From Ecdyonurus torrentis (lineage: Eukaryota; Arthropoda; Insecta; Ephemeroptera; Heptageniidae), in NCBI GenBank assembly GCA_949318235.1, contig OX439137.1, positions 12,706,698-12,770,697 on the forward strand: a stretch of DNA of 64,000 bases. Direction: 5' to 3'. The position numbers and the translations under genes were made by a program. Positions within the stretch are counted from its first letter, which is position 1, and each line of letters starts with the position of its first letter. Below the pieces are notes generated by a model that was given only the letters and a program-made list of their open reading frames with translations, ran no database searches and was not told the DNA's origin. Shown here piece after piece: positions 1-61,256 of the stretch.

Positions 1-234
1 CTCCAATTTTGCGCAGGTATTAAATGAAAATGGTTTTTACGACTGCAGCTGGCCGACACAAACCTATGTAGGTAATGGTCTTTACCCTTACACCTTGGAC
101 TACGCTACAATTCAGGACTGTAGTGTAGGTAAATGTCCTGTGGAATCACACCCTGGTACTTGGGTCGTGCCCATGGTTGACTGGATTGGAGTGAGTGGAC
201 AACCATGTGCCATGGTAGACGCTTGCAATATGAC
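1..234 (+). CDS. Chitin deacetylase-like, exon A (partial)
   Basis: The exon is open from base 2 in frame and continues left of the window. It ends with two bases of a split Thr codon at a strong donor (AC|GTAAGT). It encodes the segment with NGFYDCSWPT and VVPMVDW. A GCAG at 13-16 could be mistaken for an acceptor, but the residues before it (NFAQ) fit the family, so I keep them as coding. Confidence 0.8.
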
Positions 235-2061
235 GTAAGTGCATTTGATGCATTATATACTTTAAAAAAAATTATATTGAATAAAAAAAATTAAAAAATC
301 ACCCGTAAAAAAATAAAATTTGCAATATAGACTTAATTTAATTGCTATACACAACAATTTGCTATAATATTCTCTATTTAAGGCGGGAAATCTGCATTAT
401 GCGGGATTTAAATAAAAATAATTATGTAAAAAAAAAAAAAAAAAAAAAAAGGAAAAATCTGAAATTTTGCAGTGATGCATTAGGATAAGGTATATCTTCA
501 AAAATATGTAAAAAATAATAATAATAAATAAAAATATATTATTATTATTTTTTTTAGTTCCATAAGAGCCCATGTTAATTTCAATAATTATTTTCTCTCT
601 TATCTAATGGTCACGGGTTCTAAAAATTGTATCATTAACTTTCAAATAGCATCATAGAATTTAAAGTTTTATTTTTTAGATTTTGAGACACAAGCCATAT
701 AAACACAACCCTTAAATCATTTCGCACTCGCAATGATAGCAAATAATACAAAAGAAAAATCGGAATCTACAAATATTTGCTTTTTCCATACAAATCTCTC
801 ATCTCAAACGCACCTCTCAAAACATAATCATTAAAATCAAATAAGAAAATTATATTGTTTCTACTTACCCTGTATTTCTTTCTTGAACGGCAATATACTT
901 CAGTTATAAATCCAAATTATGTGAAGTCTTGTTAAGCATAATCCTCTTGTATAGTAGACGTATAGTAGACTGGCGATATAAAATATTTTTCATTCCCTTT
1001 AAAAGTTGCAGTATCTTAAATTATCCATTTCAAAAGTTGAATCGAAAATGTTTAATTTTGTCTATTTTGCTCACAGTTAATGCTTATATATAGATAAATT
1101 AGTTTTTCTTATATACACTAATTATTTACTTGTTCAATAGAAATATTATAGGAGAAGACCCACTGGTTGATTTTATGAAGGAAAATTTCCAACGTCACTA
1201 TAATGGATTTAGGGAACCTTTTGGTTTCTATGTGCATGCTGCGTGGTTCCAAGCTAATGAAACTAACTTCCAGGCTTATCAGAAGTAAGTAGCTGTTTAA
1301 TAAATTTACATATTAGTACCATATAAATAACCAATAATTAAAAATAATAATGATTAAAAAAAAAATTAAAAAAAAAAAAAAAAAAAAGACCATAGGATAA
1401 AATTATATGACAGAAAACAAAAATTGTAACACATAATATTAAACGAACCTGGGTGGCGAAGTGGTTTGCGTGTTGGTCTGATGTGCAAGAGGTCATGCGT
1501 TCATTGCTTGGTGGGTACCATGTTGTCTTTTTCAAAGGCCGTGCATGGTATGCACCAAGTGCGTACTCATGTTCTCTGCATGTTCATACCTACATTTGCA
1601 GTGAATCACAGGTAAAACAGTAGAAGAGATATTTAGGCTTGACAGATCTATTCATGTCTTCTCGACCAGTCGAGGTAGTGGCCAACGCTAAGTCAGAAGT
1701 ATCTCAAGATGGTTTCACCAATCCATAATTTATTTTAATTAAATTACATATTGTTAGGTTTATCCTGTTGTGTGGTATATAGAACTCATATTTATTTTCA
1801 TATTGTTACAGGTTTATTGACTACTTGCAAACCTTAAGTGACGTATACATTGTTAATGTTGCCCAAGCTATTAAATGGACAGGTAATCCTACACCTACGT
1901 CAGGAGCAGGAAGTGTATTTGATTGTCCAGCTAGAAGTGCGACATGTGCAGGTTTTACTTGTGTCCTTGACAAGCCTAATGAGGGACAAAGATATATGAA
2001 ACAATGTCTAGATAATTGTCCACCTAATTATCCATGGTTAGGTAATCCGCTTGGTCAGTAA
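1..2061 (+). CDS. Chitin deacetylase-like protein, 3' part of gene (three exons, 5' end outside window)
   Basis: Joined exons 1..234, 1141..1284 and 1812..2061 encode the last 208 residues. The first base of the window completes a codon begun outside. Both introns have GT/AG ends and the split codons join in frame. The fragment reads like the C-terminal half of a polysaccharide deacetylase (carbohydrate esterase family 4): a YPYTLDY segment, GTWVVPMVDW, and FGFYVHAAWF, which carries the histidine of the last conserved catalytic motif. It ends with a cysteine-rich tail (five Cys) closing on YPWLGNPLGQ and a stop. Such enzymes remove acetyl groups from chitin in cuticle or gut lining. The tail and the loop pattern recall arthropod gut-type deacetylases. 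The metal-binding D-D and H-x-x-x-H motifs would lie upstream, so I cannot say whether the enzyme is active. It is convergent with the neurabin gene. Confidence 0.85.
235..1140 (+). other. Intron of the deacetylase gene with a repeat insertion
   Basis: The intron is AT-rich. It holds a copy of a TTAA-flanked repeat (382-711, listed separately) and an A-tract near 427-450. I see nothing else. Confidence 0.6.
382..711 (+). mobile_element. TTAA-flanked MITE, family K copy 1
   Basis: This AT-rich repeat of about 330 bp is bounded by TTAA at 378-381 and 712-715. It is homologous over most of its length to 41475-41828 and, inverted, to 33362-33687. Shared landmarks include GGCGGGAAATC at the left, CCATAAGAGCCCATGTTAAT in the middle and ACAAGCCAT near the right end. 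The TTAA flanks suggest mobilisation by a piggyBac-type transposase. Confidence 0.65.
1141..1284 (+). CDS. Chitin deacetylase-like, exon B
   Basis: The acceptor is TTGTTCAATAG and the donor AA|GTAAGT. The exon has 144 nt with one base completing the upstream Thr codon and two bases of a split Lys codon at the end. It carries the PFGFYVHAAWF motif with the family's late catalytic His. Confidence 0.85.
1449..1735 (+). mobile_element. tRNA-derived SINE-like element
   Basis: It lies in the second visible intron. The head of about 75 nt has a tRNA-like A box (GTGGCGAAGTGG) and a degenerate B box (GGTCATGCGTTCATTGC), ending GGTGGGTACC. An unrelated body and an AT-rich end follow. A split A/B-box head fused to a longer non-tRNA body is the layout of a SINE, not of a tRNA gene. 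No second copy of the head was found in the window. Confidence 0.5.
1812..2061 (+). CDS. Chitin deacetylase-like, terminal exon
   Basis: The acceptor is TATTGTTACAG. The exon completes the Lys codon and runs to a TAA at 2059-2061. It encodes DVYIVNVAQAIKW, then the five-cysteine tail and the closing YPWLGNPLGQ. Confidence 0.88.
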
Positions 2062-2257
2062 TGTCATTAAAATTAACCTTTATAAAATATAAGACAATAC
2101 TCTGTGTTTTATTTTATTTATAACCTCATCGAATGTATTACATAATAATTTATTTATATTTTACTTACGGCCGTTACTCATTTATAGTAAAAAAAAAAAA
2201 AAATAAAAAAAAAGTAGAAAAAAACAACTTATAACTTATATAAACTTATGCTGTAGT

Positions 2258-2263
2258 AATAAA
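2258..2263 (+). promoter_or_regulatory. Candidate polyadenylation signal of the deacetylase gene
   Basis: This AATAAA lies about 200 nt after the TAA stop. In DNA this AT-rich the hexamer is common by chance, so it is only a candidate. Confidence 0.25.
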
Positions 2264-2505
2264 AACGAGAAACTTCATCAACTTCATTTTTTAGTGGGTG
2301 AGGATTTAACTGCTTAAGAGTAGTAAAGAAGTTATTCAAACATCAGTCATTTAAATGTGCGCCTGAAAAATTTAGTTCAAAAGTTTTTGTGGTAATATTT
2401 CTTCAATGCTTCAGAAAAAGATAAGACTCCTCACAAATATTTAACAGAAAAGAAATGATTTTTTATATCACATCCAACTGCAATGGCATACTTTCCTCAA
2501 TTTCT

Positions 2506-2547
<42 letters not shown>

Positions 2548-3296
2548 TACCCGTAAACACATAGATAATTTTCAATTCATACTAACAAGTATAATAATGT
2601 TAAAAAAATTTATGAAGGAAAAAAAAAATCTTAATACATAATCTATACATGTTTATAAATATGAAAAAAATTCAATGACATTTTTAATAACTTATTTTTG
2701 TTTATTTTGTTTTCTTACATTTTTTTTTCTTCTTTCGTTTCTTCTTTTCTTTTTCATATTTAAAATGTACAATAACAATACAATATAATTATGCATTGTG
2801 ACTTGTTATTTTATTACATACTAAACTCTCTTATACCTTAATAATACAATAAAATTCACAACAAAAATTTTAAATTAAAAAAAAAATTATAATAATAATT
2901 AAGAAATGCACACATTATTTTTAGGCCTAGCTAACAAGTTTTTTTGTTTGTTTTTAAATAAGTATATTTAAAAAGTAATTATTTTCTTTTGTTGATAAAA
3001 AATAAATACTGATGACATATGAAATAATGTTTGTAGAGAGAGGGGGTGGGGGTGAAGTTACTAAATTGTTTTGTTTTAGCTGCTATACAATGTGTTATAA
3101 AAAAAATGATTTCAAATTTGAAATACGCTGGAAAATTAAATATGGCTATTTTTTTTATATAGTCATTTTTAATTTTATACACGATGTATATATGAATTAT
3201 GTATTTAAAATTTAATGAAATTACTATTTCTATATATTTTTACTAGCAATTAGAAATTAAATTAATATCATTGAGTGCCTATGTGTATTATGTCTG

Positions 3297-3300
<4 letters not shown>

Positions 3301-3370
<70 letters not shown>
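3301..3370. repeat. (TA)n microsatellite
   Basis: About 35 uninterrupted TA units. Confidence 0.95.
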
Positions 3371-3374
<4 letters not shown>

Positions 3375-3548
3375 ATAATGTTTAGGAAACATGAAACATA
3401 GTATACTAGTTTCCATTATTCTTTAATACAAATTTCAAAAACTAAAAGATAAATAGCTACGCACAAAGCTTCAAAAAGTTTGTATCTCTAGTTCAATTTC
3501 AAGTGCATGAAATTTACCCTTACGTACAGCTAAGAGTAGCAAATTTAT

Positions 3549-3581
<33 letters not shown>

Positions 3582-4333
3582 CATTTAAAATATGAGGCAT
3601 TTTAGAAAACACAAATATTTATAATAAAAATAATCCCTAAAATATAAACATTAAAAAAAAATTAAAAAAAAAAACATTATATTTTGATTACTTTTTTTTC
3701 TTTGCCATATTATTTCATTGTATATTATAATAATAATTATTATAAATGGAATAGTTTACAATTTAAAGTTAGATTGTATTAATTATAATTGTTGTTTTGT
3801 TGTTTTTTATATCTAAAAAAAAAATTGTATAGCCTATAATAAATTCTATATGATACACAACATTCATACAAATTTACTCACTATAAACTTATTATGTTGT
3901 TTTTTACTCACTCACAATAAAAACAATTTTTTCTCTCCTAAATTTACATGCATACAATGAGTACAAAAATTACAAATCATAATGAAATAAGGTAAGTTAG
4001 TAAGAGAGAGAGAGGGGGGGAGGACAATGTAAATGGATGGAAAGAGGGGGACTGATTTTTTTTTAAAAGACAAAAATTAATGTTCTTTATAACATTGATT
4101 AAAGATTGAAAAATAATGCAGTCAAATATATTTGAGCATATTTTTTTCCTCCTTTTCATTGCACAATTTTTATAAACAGAAATTTTTATCTTATTTGTAT
4201 TATAGATATAAAAAATTGCACTATATTGATAAGGTTTGATGATTAATAATTTTTTTAACAAATTACTTTGATTAGCTGAATTATTATAATGCATAAAAAT
4301 AATTAAATAGGAAATAAAACCTTGAATATATTA

Positions 4334-4962
4334 TCAAAGGAAAGAATAGAGAGACTAAGAAATGTCTTGCCACGATGAAGTCCGTAGCTAGGTAAACACC
4401 TTAAAGGCCAAGAACATCTTGAACAAAAACCATGTCTAATATCCTCACATACCTAAATATTAAGTCTGATTTGGCCGGAGTCATTGATTTCTAATTTATT
4501 TACCATTTATAAAATGGCAGCTGTGGTGTCACAAATTACTAGTCCAAGTGCATGGAAACAGGTGAGCTGTGACGTCACAGTCCGTATCCACCGTTTAGTG
4601 AATGGAAAATAAATTAGAAATCAATGAATCCGCCCAAATCAACGTTGATATTTAGGTATGTTGGGATATTAGCTGTCTTTTGTTAAAGGTTTTCTATGCC
4701 TTTAATGGTATATTTGATACATATATTTACATTGAATCAGATGATTTGCAGTGATGGCTTGCATCTTCCGTTGCTTAGAGTTGCTTGATTACAGGTCTAA
4801 GCAACTGAAAAAGCGTTCTTCTGTATTTCAAAGATAACAGCCTTAAGACTGGAGCTTGAAAACGTATCAATATAAATATTTGTGTTAACTATGCCATCAA
4901 GATAATCAGATAATCACCTTGCTTGGTAAGGCGCTTATTTGATTTCTCTATTCTTTCCTTTG
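4334..4962. mobile_element. Foldback element family B, copy 1, split by a family C insertion
   Basis: The left arm begins TCAAAGGAAAGAATAG and continues CCACGATGAAGTCCGTAGC. The inverted right arm ends near 4962 with CTATTCTTTCCTTTG. Arms of this type recur at about a dozen sites in the window. The middle is interrupted by a separate palindromic element at 4400-4705. A degenerate tail may lie on the left (around 4305-4333). Confidence 0.65.
4400..4705. mobile_element. Palindromic MITE family C, copy 1 (nested)
   Basis: Long inverted repeats include ACATACCTAAATATTAAG at the left and the matching ATATTTAGGTATGTTGGG at the right, with AAATTAGAAATCAATGA-type subterminal sequence. The centre has GAGCTGTGACGTCAC. 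It matches 53855-54176 closely and sits inside a family B element, so it inserted later. Confidence 0.7.
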
Positions 4963-6186
4963 TTATATACTATAGTTATATACTTAAATTTGATTTTCAA
5001 TATTTATTTAATTATACTAATTAAATAATCTTATCTTTAAATTATTAATTTAAGTTAGGCTAGTATGACTTAACACATTACTAGAATAGGATATCAATTA
5101 ATTCTTAATCTATAATTATTGAAAATCAACATTTAAAAATAACTATTTTTTCACTAACATATATTACAATAAAACTAATAAATTGCAATTTTATAGTAAT
5201 CTTATACTAAATATATAATATGCATTTCATATGTTTATTTTTGAAAGGGGAAAAAAGGTACTATGTACTTTATTTTAATAATTTACATTATAATGTGTAG
5301 CACAATTTTTATTAACTTATTTCGTCAGTTTATCTATATACTTTTTTTTTTTTTTTTTTTAATTGAGCTTTGAACACGTTCAAGGTTTATAAAAATTGGT
5401 ATTGTTTATATTACTGTAAAGTAGCTTTGTTACTTTTTTTTGTAAACAAGAAAAAAAAATAGTCTAATTTCATTTCAATATGTGTTTGATTATGGCAGAA
5501 TTTTTTAATTTTACATTTCGTATAATGATTTAACATATAAAATAAATCATTTTCCCATGTGGAGCTTAATAAAATTAATACTGAAATATAAAATTTACTT
5601 AGTTGCCTTATGGACATTCAGTGTATATAAAATGGAGGCTTTACAAACGTAGCTCACGCACAGAGAAAAATAAATACGTAATAATTATATGCTAATCCAT
5701 TTTTAGTAACTTTTATTGATTTATAATATAATTTATGCTATACTATATATAACAACATCACAAATAATATTTTATATAGCAAACTTGTTCCAATTTACCA
5801 ACATATTTATGCCATAATGACACAAAATGTAAAATAAATTACTTTTTTTTTCTCTCCATGCATTCACCATAATAAATACATGGCATTTCTAAAATGTAAA
5901 ATAATATTTAATTTTACAGTATACTGTACATACTTTAACACATTAAAAAGAAGAAAAAAGAGCTGTGAAAGTATCAAACTAAAATATAATAAATTTAAAA
6001 CATAAAAAAATACTACCATATTTCACCACAGAAAAAAAAACTGAATTTTTTAACAAATGTTTTTATGTTTTAATTGGTTGTACTTATTTTTATTTCAGGA
6101 TTAACCTCAAACGTAATAAACTTTTTTTTTTTTTTTTTTTTACTTGATAGTTATTAGCCTATAATTATTTTCAGCATAAGTTTGTA

Positions 6187-6350
6187 TTGACTAATAAAGG
6201 AACAACTGTTTTGAGGCCGACTATAAGCGATTTCAGTCACATCCGCTTCTGTTTCTACTTTCTCCGCATGCGCAGAACGTCAAAACGGAAGCGGATGTGA
6301 GCAAAATCGCTTATAGTTGGCCCCAAAACAGTTGTTCCTTTATTAGTCAA
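6187..6350. mobile_element. MITE family A, copy 1
   Basis: This 164-bp palindrome has terminal repeats starting TTGACTAATAAAGGAACAAC and ending with their complement. Further copies lie at 20913, 27137 and 34313. Two of those are flanked by TA on both sides, which suggests a Tc1/mariner-type target site. No coding capacity. Confidence 0.8.
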
Positions 6351-7301
6351 TTGCCTTCAATAGTATGTGGACCAATTTTCAAATCGATCTGTTCATCGGT
6401 TTTGTGAGGGAAAACAACATAAAAATAGAGAATGCCCTATGATCACCATGCTATTTTATCTTACAGAATCAACAGATAAATTGATTTGAAATTTGGTACA
6501 CATGCTATTGGAAGCAATAATGCCGGAAAAAAAAAGTTACATCACACCCGAGGTTAATTATTAAAATACCATATAAATAAAAAGTTGGGAGCAAAAGTAT
6601 ATATTTTCAAAGATTATGTTTGGCCTAATATAATATATTATTTAAATTTAGAGTGTTTCTATGGGTAAGAGGAAATTTAGAGACTCAATAATGCATTTTC
6701 TAAAATTATAGACTTTGTATAACATTTTTTTTTAATTGCAAAACACAACTACACAAAAAAATTACACAGAAAATAGAAATGTTTAAAAAAATATTGCACA
6801 AAGTCTATATAAAAAATAAATATATAGGCCTTATTAAAAAAAAAAATTACACATAGTATAGAAGGAATGTATTTTTTATTTTCAACACTAGCTGCTTTCT
6901 ATTTTATTTTGTTTTTTAATATAGGTATACATAAACAAAATGTTCATATTATACTTTTATTATTATTATTTTTTACATGTACATATTTCATTATTAATTA
7001 TTGTATAATAATCAGTAAGGATTTAAGTGGGACAAAATAGTTAAATAACATTATTTGTTGTTGTTGTTGTTAAAAGCGTATAATATATTTTTATTGAAAA
7101 CTGTTATACCAAAAATTTATTTTTAATTTATTTAACTGGTCCTTCATTTATAAATAAAATACAGGCATATTAATTAGAAAAAAAAAAGAAGCTTTATTTA
7201 CTTTTAACGGAAATAGCAAAAAATGCATTAAACAAAAATAAATAACAGATGGTGCATTTGACAAAAAAAAACTCATTTAATCAACAACATTTTAGTCATT
7301 T

Positions 7302-7303
<2 letters not shown>

Positions 7304-7353
<50 letters not shown>
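7304..7353. repeat. Poly(A) tract, 50 nt
   Basis: Uninterrupted A run in the intergenic region, one of many homopolymers in the window. Confidence 0.95.
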
Positions 7354-7356
<3 letters not shown>

Positions 7357-9416
7357 CCCGCATCAGACATTCTAATTGAAGTGGCACACCCTCGAAATGC
7401 CACTTTTCTTTAAAACAATAAAAATATAATACAGATACAGAATATCCAAACAATTAGAATATCAGCTATTTTTAATATAAGTAAACAGAACCATTGTATT
7501 ATTTTCCAGTTAATATGCCTATATATTATTATTCTTTCAAAGATTAAAAAAAAAAAATTGTATTAAATGCATTTTCTAAACCCACTTAAAAACTTAAAGA
7601 AATGCGATGTTTCTATAAAACCACCAAAAAAATTGGGTTTTATTGAATATATTATATAAGAAAAAACTTTAAATTTTTCCTAAACTTATTTTTTTTCCAT
7701 ATAAATATTTTTAATTCAAAAAATCCTAAGCATTTTTTTTTTTAAGAATTGGCAAGAATTGTTTGAGCTTTTTTGTTTTGTTTTGTTTTTTCTTCTTTTT
7801 CTTCTTTCTTTCTTCTTCTTTTTCTTTTTAATTTTATCTTATAGCTGTAATTCTTAGCTGCACAGTGATTAATTAATTTGCATTTAGAGTTAAAAGTGCA
7901 AAATTTAATTTGTGTGATATTACAGTTTTTTGCTTACTTTTTAATAAATCAAATTTAATTAAATTTATCAATTCATTTATTTATTTTTAATTTAGTTTAT
8001 TTTTGTACATTTTGGTACAAATATTTCAAAAAAGTACTGCAATTGAATGCATATTATACTATGTTATTATTATACTATTTTAGACCATGATAAAATTTAA
8101 TTTACGATTTTAATTCTTTAAAAAAAGAATTGTTTAAGCACGATGAAAACTGTTCTTTTATGTTACCAAATATAACTTAAAGCCTAAAAATTGCACATTA
8201 ATCATAAAATACATTTTTTTTTTGAGCTATTACTTTTCTTGTTGGTAATTTATGTAATATAATATGCATTATATTTAAGTTACTGCCATTTTTATAAAAA
8301 ATGTCAATTGATTTTATAATCATTATTATATATACATATAGTGCTTAAGATTTATAGAATTAAAAATAAAACTTTTTTTTTGCTACGTACATTATATTAT
8401 TTAATTATTACAATAATTATTTAAATATATATATTAATATTATTACATATTTCTAATAGAAAAAAACTGTCTTGCTAAAAATGGTGTTATTATTTTTATT
8501 ATAATTTATATTGATTCAATATACTTATCAACTGACTTTTTTTTTATTCATTTATCTTTGTTTTATGATATATTGCATTTTTTTTCTTTTAAATCACAAA
8601 ATGTTGGAAGTGCATATTTTAAATATGCTATTTATTTGTTTTGGAAGATTCATAATTTTATTTAGATTATAGTTTTACAGAGACAGCACAATTTTGTTAC
8701 ATAATGTAAAAGCAGTATTTAAAAATGAATCAGGCATATTTAGGATGGTACTTTTTTTTTTTTTTTTAGGCCTGTTTATATATGCTTTCTCTGATCATTT
8801 GTTTCTTCTAACAAATAACTTTGATATTCACATGTTAAGAAAAGTACTGAGTTGAGAATAAGATTTGCATTCTCGGTCATGTTTTAGCTTTGAACAAGTT
8901 TGACATGGCTGTTAAAAATAATAGGTACAGTAAAAAATAACTCGCCGCTAAACATAGCCCATTTAAATGTATGGCAAAAAACGATTTATATACCTCAGTA
9001 CTTAATATAGTTATTAACAGTGAATACCCAAATGAATCCTTTTTATTAACCATTCTTTTTGTCATATAGGAACAGCTATGTATTTATAATACAGTATCAA
9101 CGAAGATACATTCTTGTATTTTTATTGCAATGTCGATTTTTTTTTTTTTTATCAAGATTACTGGGCACTATGTTATATTATATAACACTTTGGAAGTCTT
9201 AAATAAAAAAAAACAAGACTCGATGTCATATTCTATCAATTCATTAACAAAAACACCAATAATGTTCATCTTTGAAATTCCAGTATTCTCCTATCTTTCA
9301 CTTGTTTTGTTATGCACCATTACACTTTAAAAATCAATTAAGAAGTATATAGTATCAATTTTTTCTTTCTTTTCTTTTCTAATATTATTACAGTAATTTG
9401 GCAACAAACATTGATG

Positions 9417-9422
9417 TTTATT
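9417..9422 (-). promoter_or_regulatory. Candidate polyadenylation signal of the neurabin gene
   Basis: AATAAA on the minus strand about 75 nt after the TGA stop. Chance occurrence is likely in such AT-rich sequence. Confidence 0.3.
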
Positions 9423-9495
9423 TATAACAATAAAAAATGTTCATTTCATTTATTTATTTTTATCATTATTTTTATAATAATAATAATTTATATAT

Positions 9496-59164
<49,669 letters not shown>

Positions 59165-59688
59165 TCAATATAAACTGTTAAAATTGAACATGAAGAAGAA
59201 AAAAATAAGCTAGACATTAATATCTATATTCTATACATTCCAGTGAACATGCATATATACAATGTGTAAACCATCATGCAATATTTTTTAATGAAAATAA
59301 TTAGTTCCTGTTAACGAACGAGAAATGTATATAAGTATACTTTGAAATGCTATACTGAAGCCAGATATTTAAAAAATGCATTTAATTATTCTTATTTCAT
59401 CTAAAAAAAAAAAAAAAAAACTATTAGAATAAATCTAAAATAATTAAAAGAAAATATTTTTATATGTGTATACAAGACATTGCAATGAATTCTTTAGCAA
59501 GACAAAAAAAATATATATATAAATATATACTTTCAATAGAGCGATTTAATTGAAGTTAATTAAGAAACACTTAATTACTTTCTCATAAGCGTCTGATTCT
59601 CATGGTTATAAATATAAGAACCCAATAAAATTGTAAATATAGAGCTACCATGCAACATTAACACTAAAGCAACCAAGCAAATTGTGAG

Positions 59689-59808
<120 letters not shown>

Positions 59809-60108
59809 ATTTGCACCATATAGAATAGATATCAATATTCAAAACAAAATGTATAAATATCCCCAAAGACCACAAAAGGTTATAGACATGGATTTGATGT
59901 TCCAATTTATATATAAAAAAAAAAGTATAGACCCATTGACATCATTTTTTTTTTTTTTTTTTTTTCCTAGCATCATAATAATAAAACTGTTTTTTTTTTA
60001 TGGTTGTCCTTTTTGTATACTCTTGCACAGACAAAATAAATACGTAATACGTAATTATGCTAGGTTAATACAGCATCATTTATATGCATAACATCACAAT
60101 GACAGGTA

Positions 60109-60227
60109 CACAGGACCGCGATAATTTATTTTACCAGTCAAAAACTCACGCTAAATTTGTAATGTTATTCTTATGAGAAAAACACGCGCTGGATTTAAAT
60201 GGTAAAATATATTATCGCGGTTCTGTG
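60109..60227. mobile_element. MITE family H, copy 5 (best preserved)
   Basis: CACAGGACCGCGATAATTTA at the left and TATTATCGCGGTTCTGTG at the right. ACGCTAAATTTGTAATG and TTATGAGAAAAACACGCG lie inside. 119 bp. Confidence 0.82.
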
Positions 60228-61194
60228 CTCTATGTTTATAATATAGCATAATATTTAAGTTGTCGAGTATATTAATTATGTTATTCCCAAAATAACAACA
60301 TTTGTGCTCTGTAGAATAAAGTATTCAATGCAGTAATAAACTTTTTTTCCGTGTGCTTACAGCAGTATTATATTTTGATATATCGATTGTATCAGATATT
60401 GAGCCGAAAATAACAGTTCAATATGTCAAAGTATTAGTTACTGATATGAATATCCACTGAGCTAGAAAATTGTTTTTAATTTCAATTACTATTTTACAAG
60501 GATGCTCTTTTGCGTGACGTTTTATATAATTAATAATATTTTGTTGTTTTTGTTTTTGTAAATTAACAAAATTGATCATTGCTAATAACTTAAGTTAATT
60601 AATTAAAAATAAAAATAGGTCAGTCAGTGAAGCATGCTATCTTTGTCTCTATGCACGATAATATTGCATAAGAGCTATTTTTATATGTCATTATACAAAA
60701 AATAAGTCTTTGTCAACGGTAATTGAGAATTAAATATCTCTGAGAATAATATATTTATAAAAAAATAGGGTAAGAAAGATATACGCATTAGAAGCATGTA
60801 ATTAAATATTAAAACCTAAAGAAGTAAATAAATCCCAATAATGAAATCTTACTACGAGTCAACATTGTATATACACGCTCTGCAAAGTAAACAAAACACT
60901 ACTTCAATATTTACTTTTATCGCAAAACGTATTTCTATATCATATACATTGTATGTATATGTATGTAAGCAACATAATATTATGATATTATTATACACGG
61001 TATTATGAACCAGAATATTAACATTATGAAGGATTATAAAGATGCGTTTTGCTACAGTATTATAAGAATATAATATATAAAGATTACGTCATTTAAAATG
61101 CGGTTAAACAGTTATATTATTATTATTATTATGTTGCACGTACGTACGGTATAATTCACACTTGCTGATCACATATATATGCAACACATCAGTG

Positions 61195-61250
<56 letters not shown>

Positions 61251-61256
61251 TATATA
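61195..61256. repeat. (TA)n microsatellite
   Basis: About 30 TA units with one irregular ATAATA. Confidence 0.94.

Larger units (their letters stand above)
2062..9495. other. Convergent intergenic region, no gene recognised
   Basis: It lies between the 3' ends of the deacetylase gene and the neurabin gene. Reading frames are short and low-complexity. It contains MITE-like elements (4334-4962 and 6187-6350), a (TA)n array and A/T homopolymers. Parts are presumably 3' UTR of either gene, but their extent cannot be read from sequence. Confidence 0.6.

Noticed and set aside
1449..1522. tRNA gene
   Set aside because: The A and B boxes are present, but the cloverleaf is not complete and the sequence continues into a non-tRNA body. 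A SINE fits better.
3977..4294. Minus-strand frame of 105 codons in the intergenic region
   Set aside because: Composition follows the AT-rich background; no recognisable domain.
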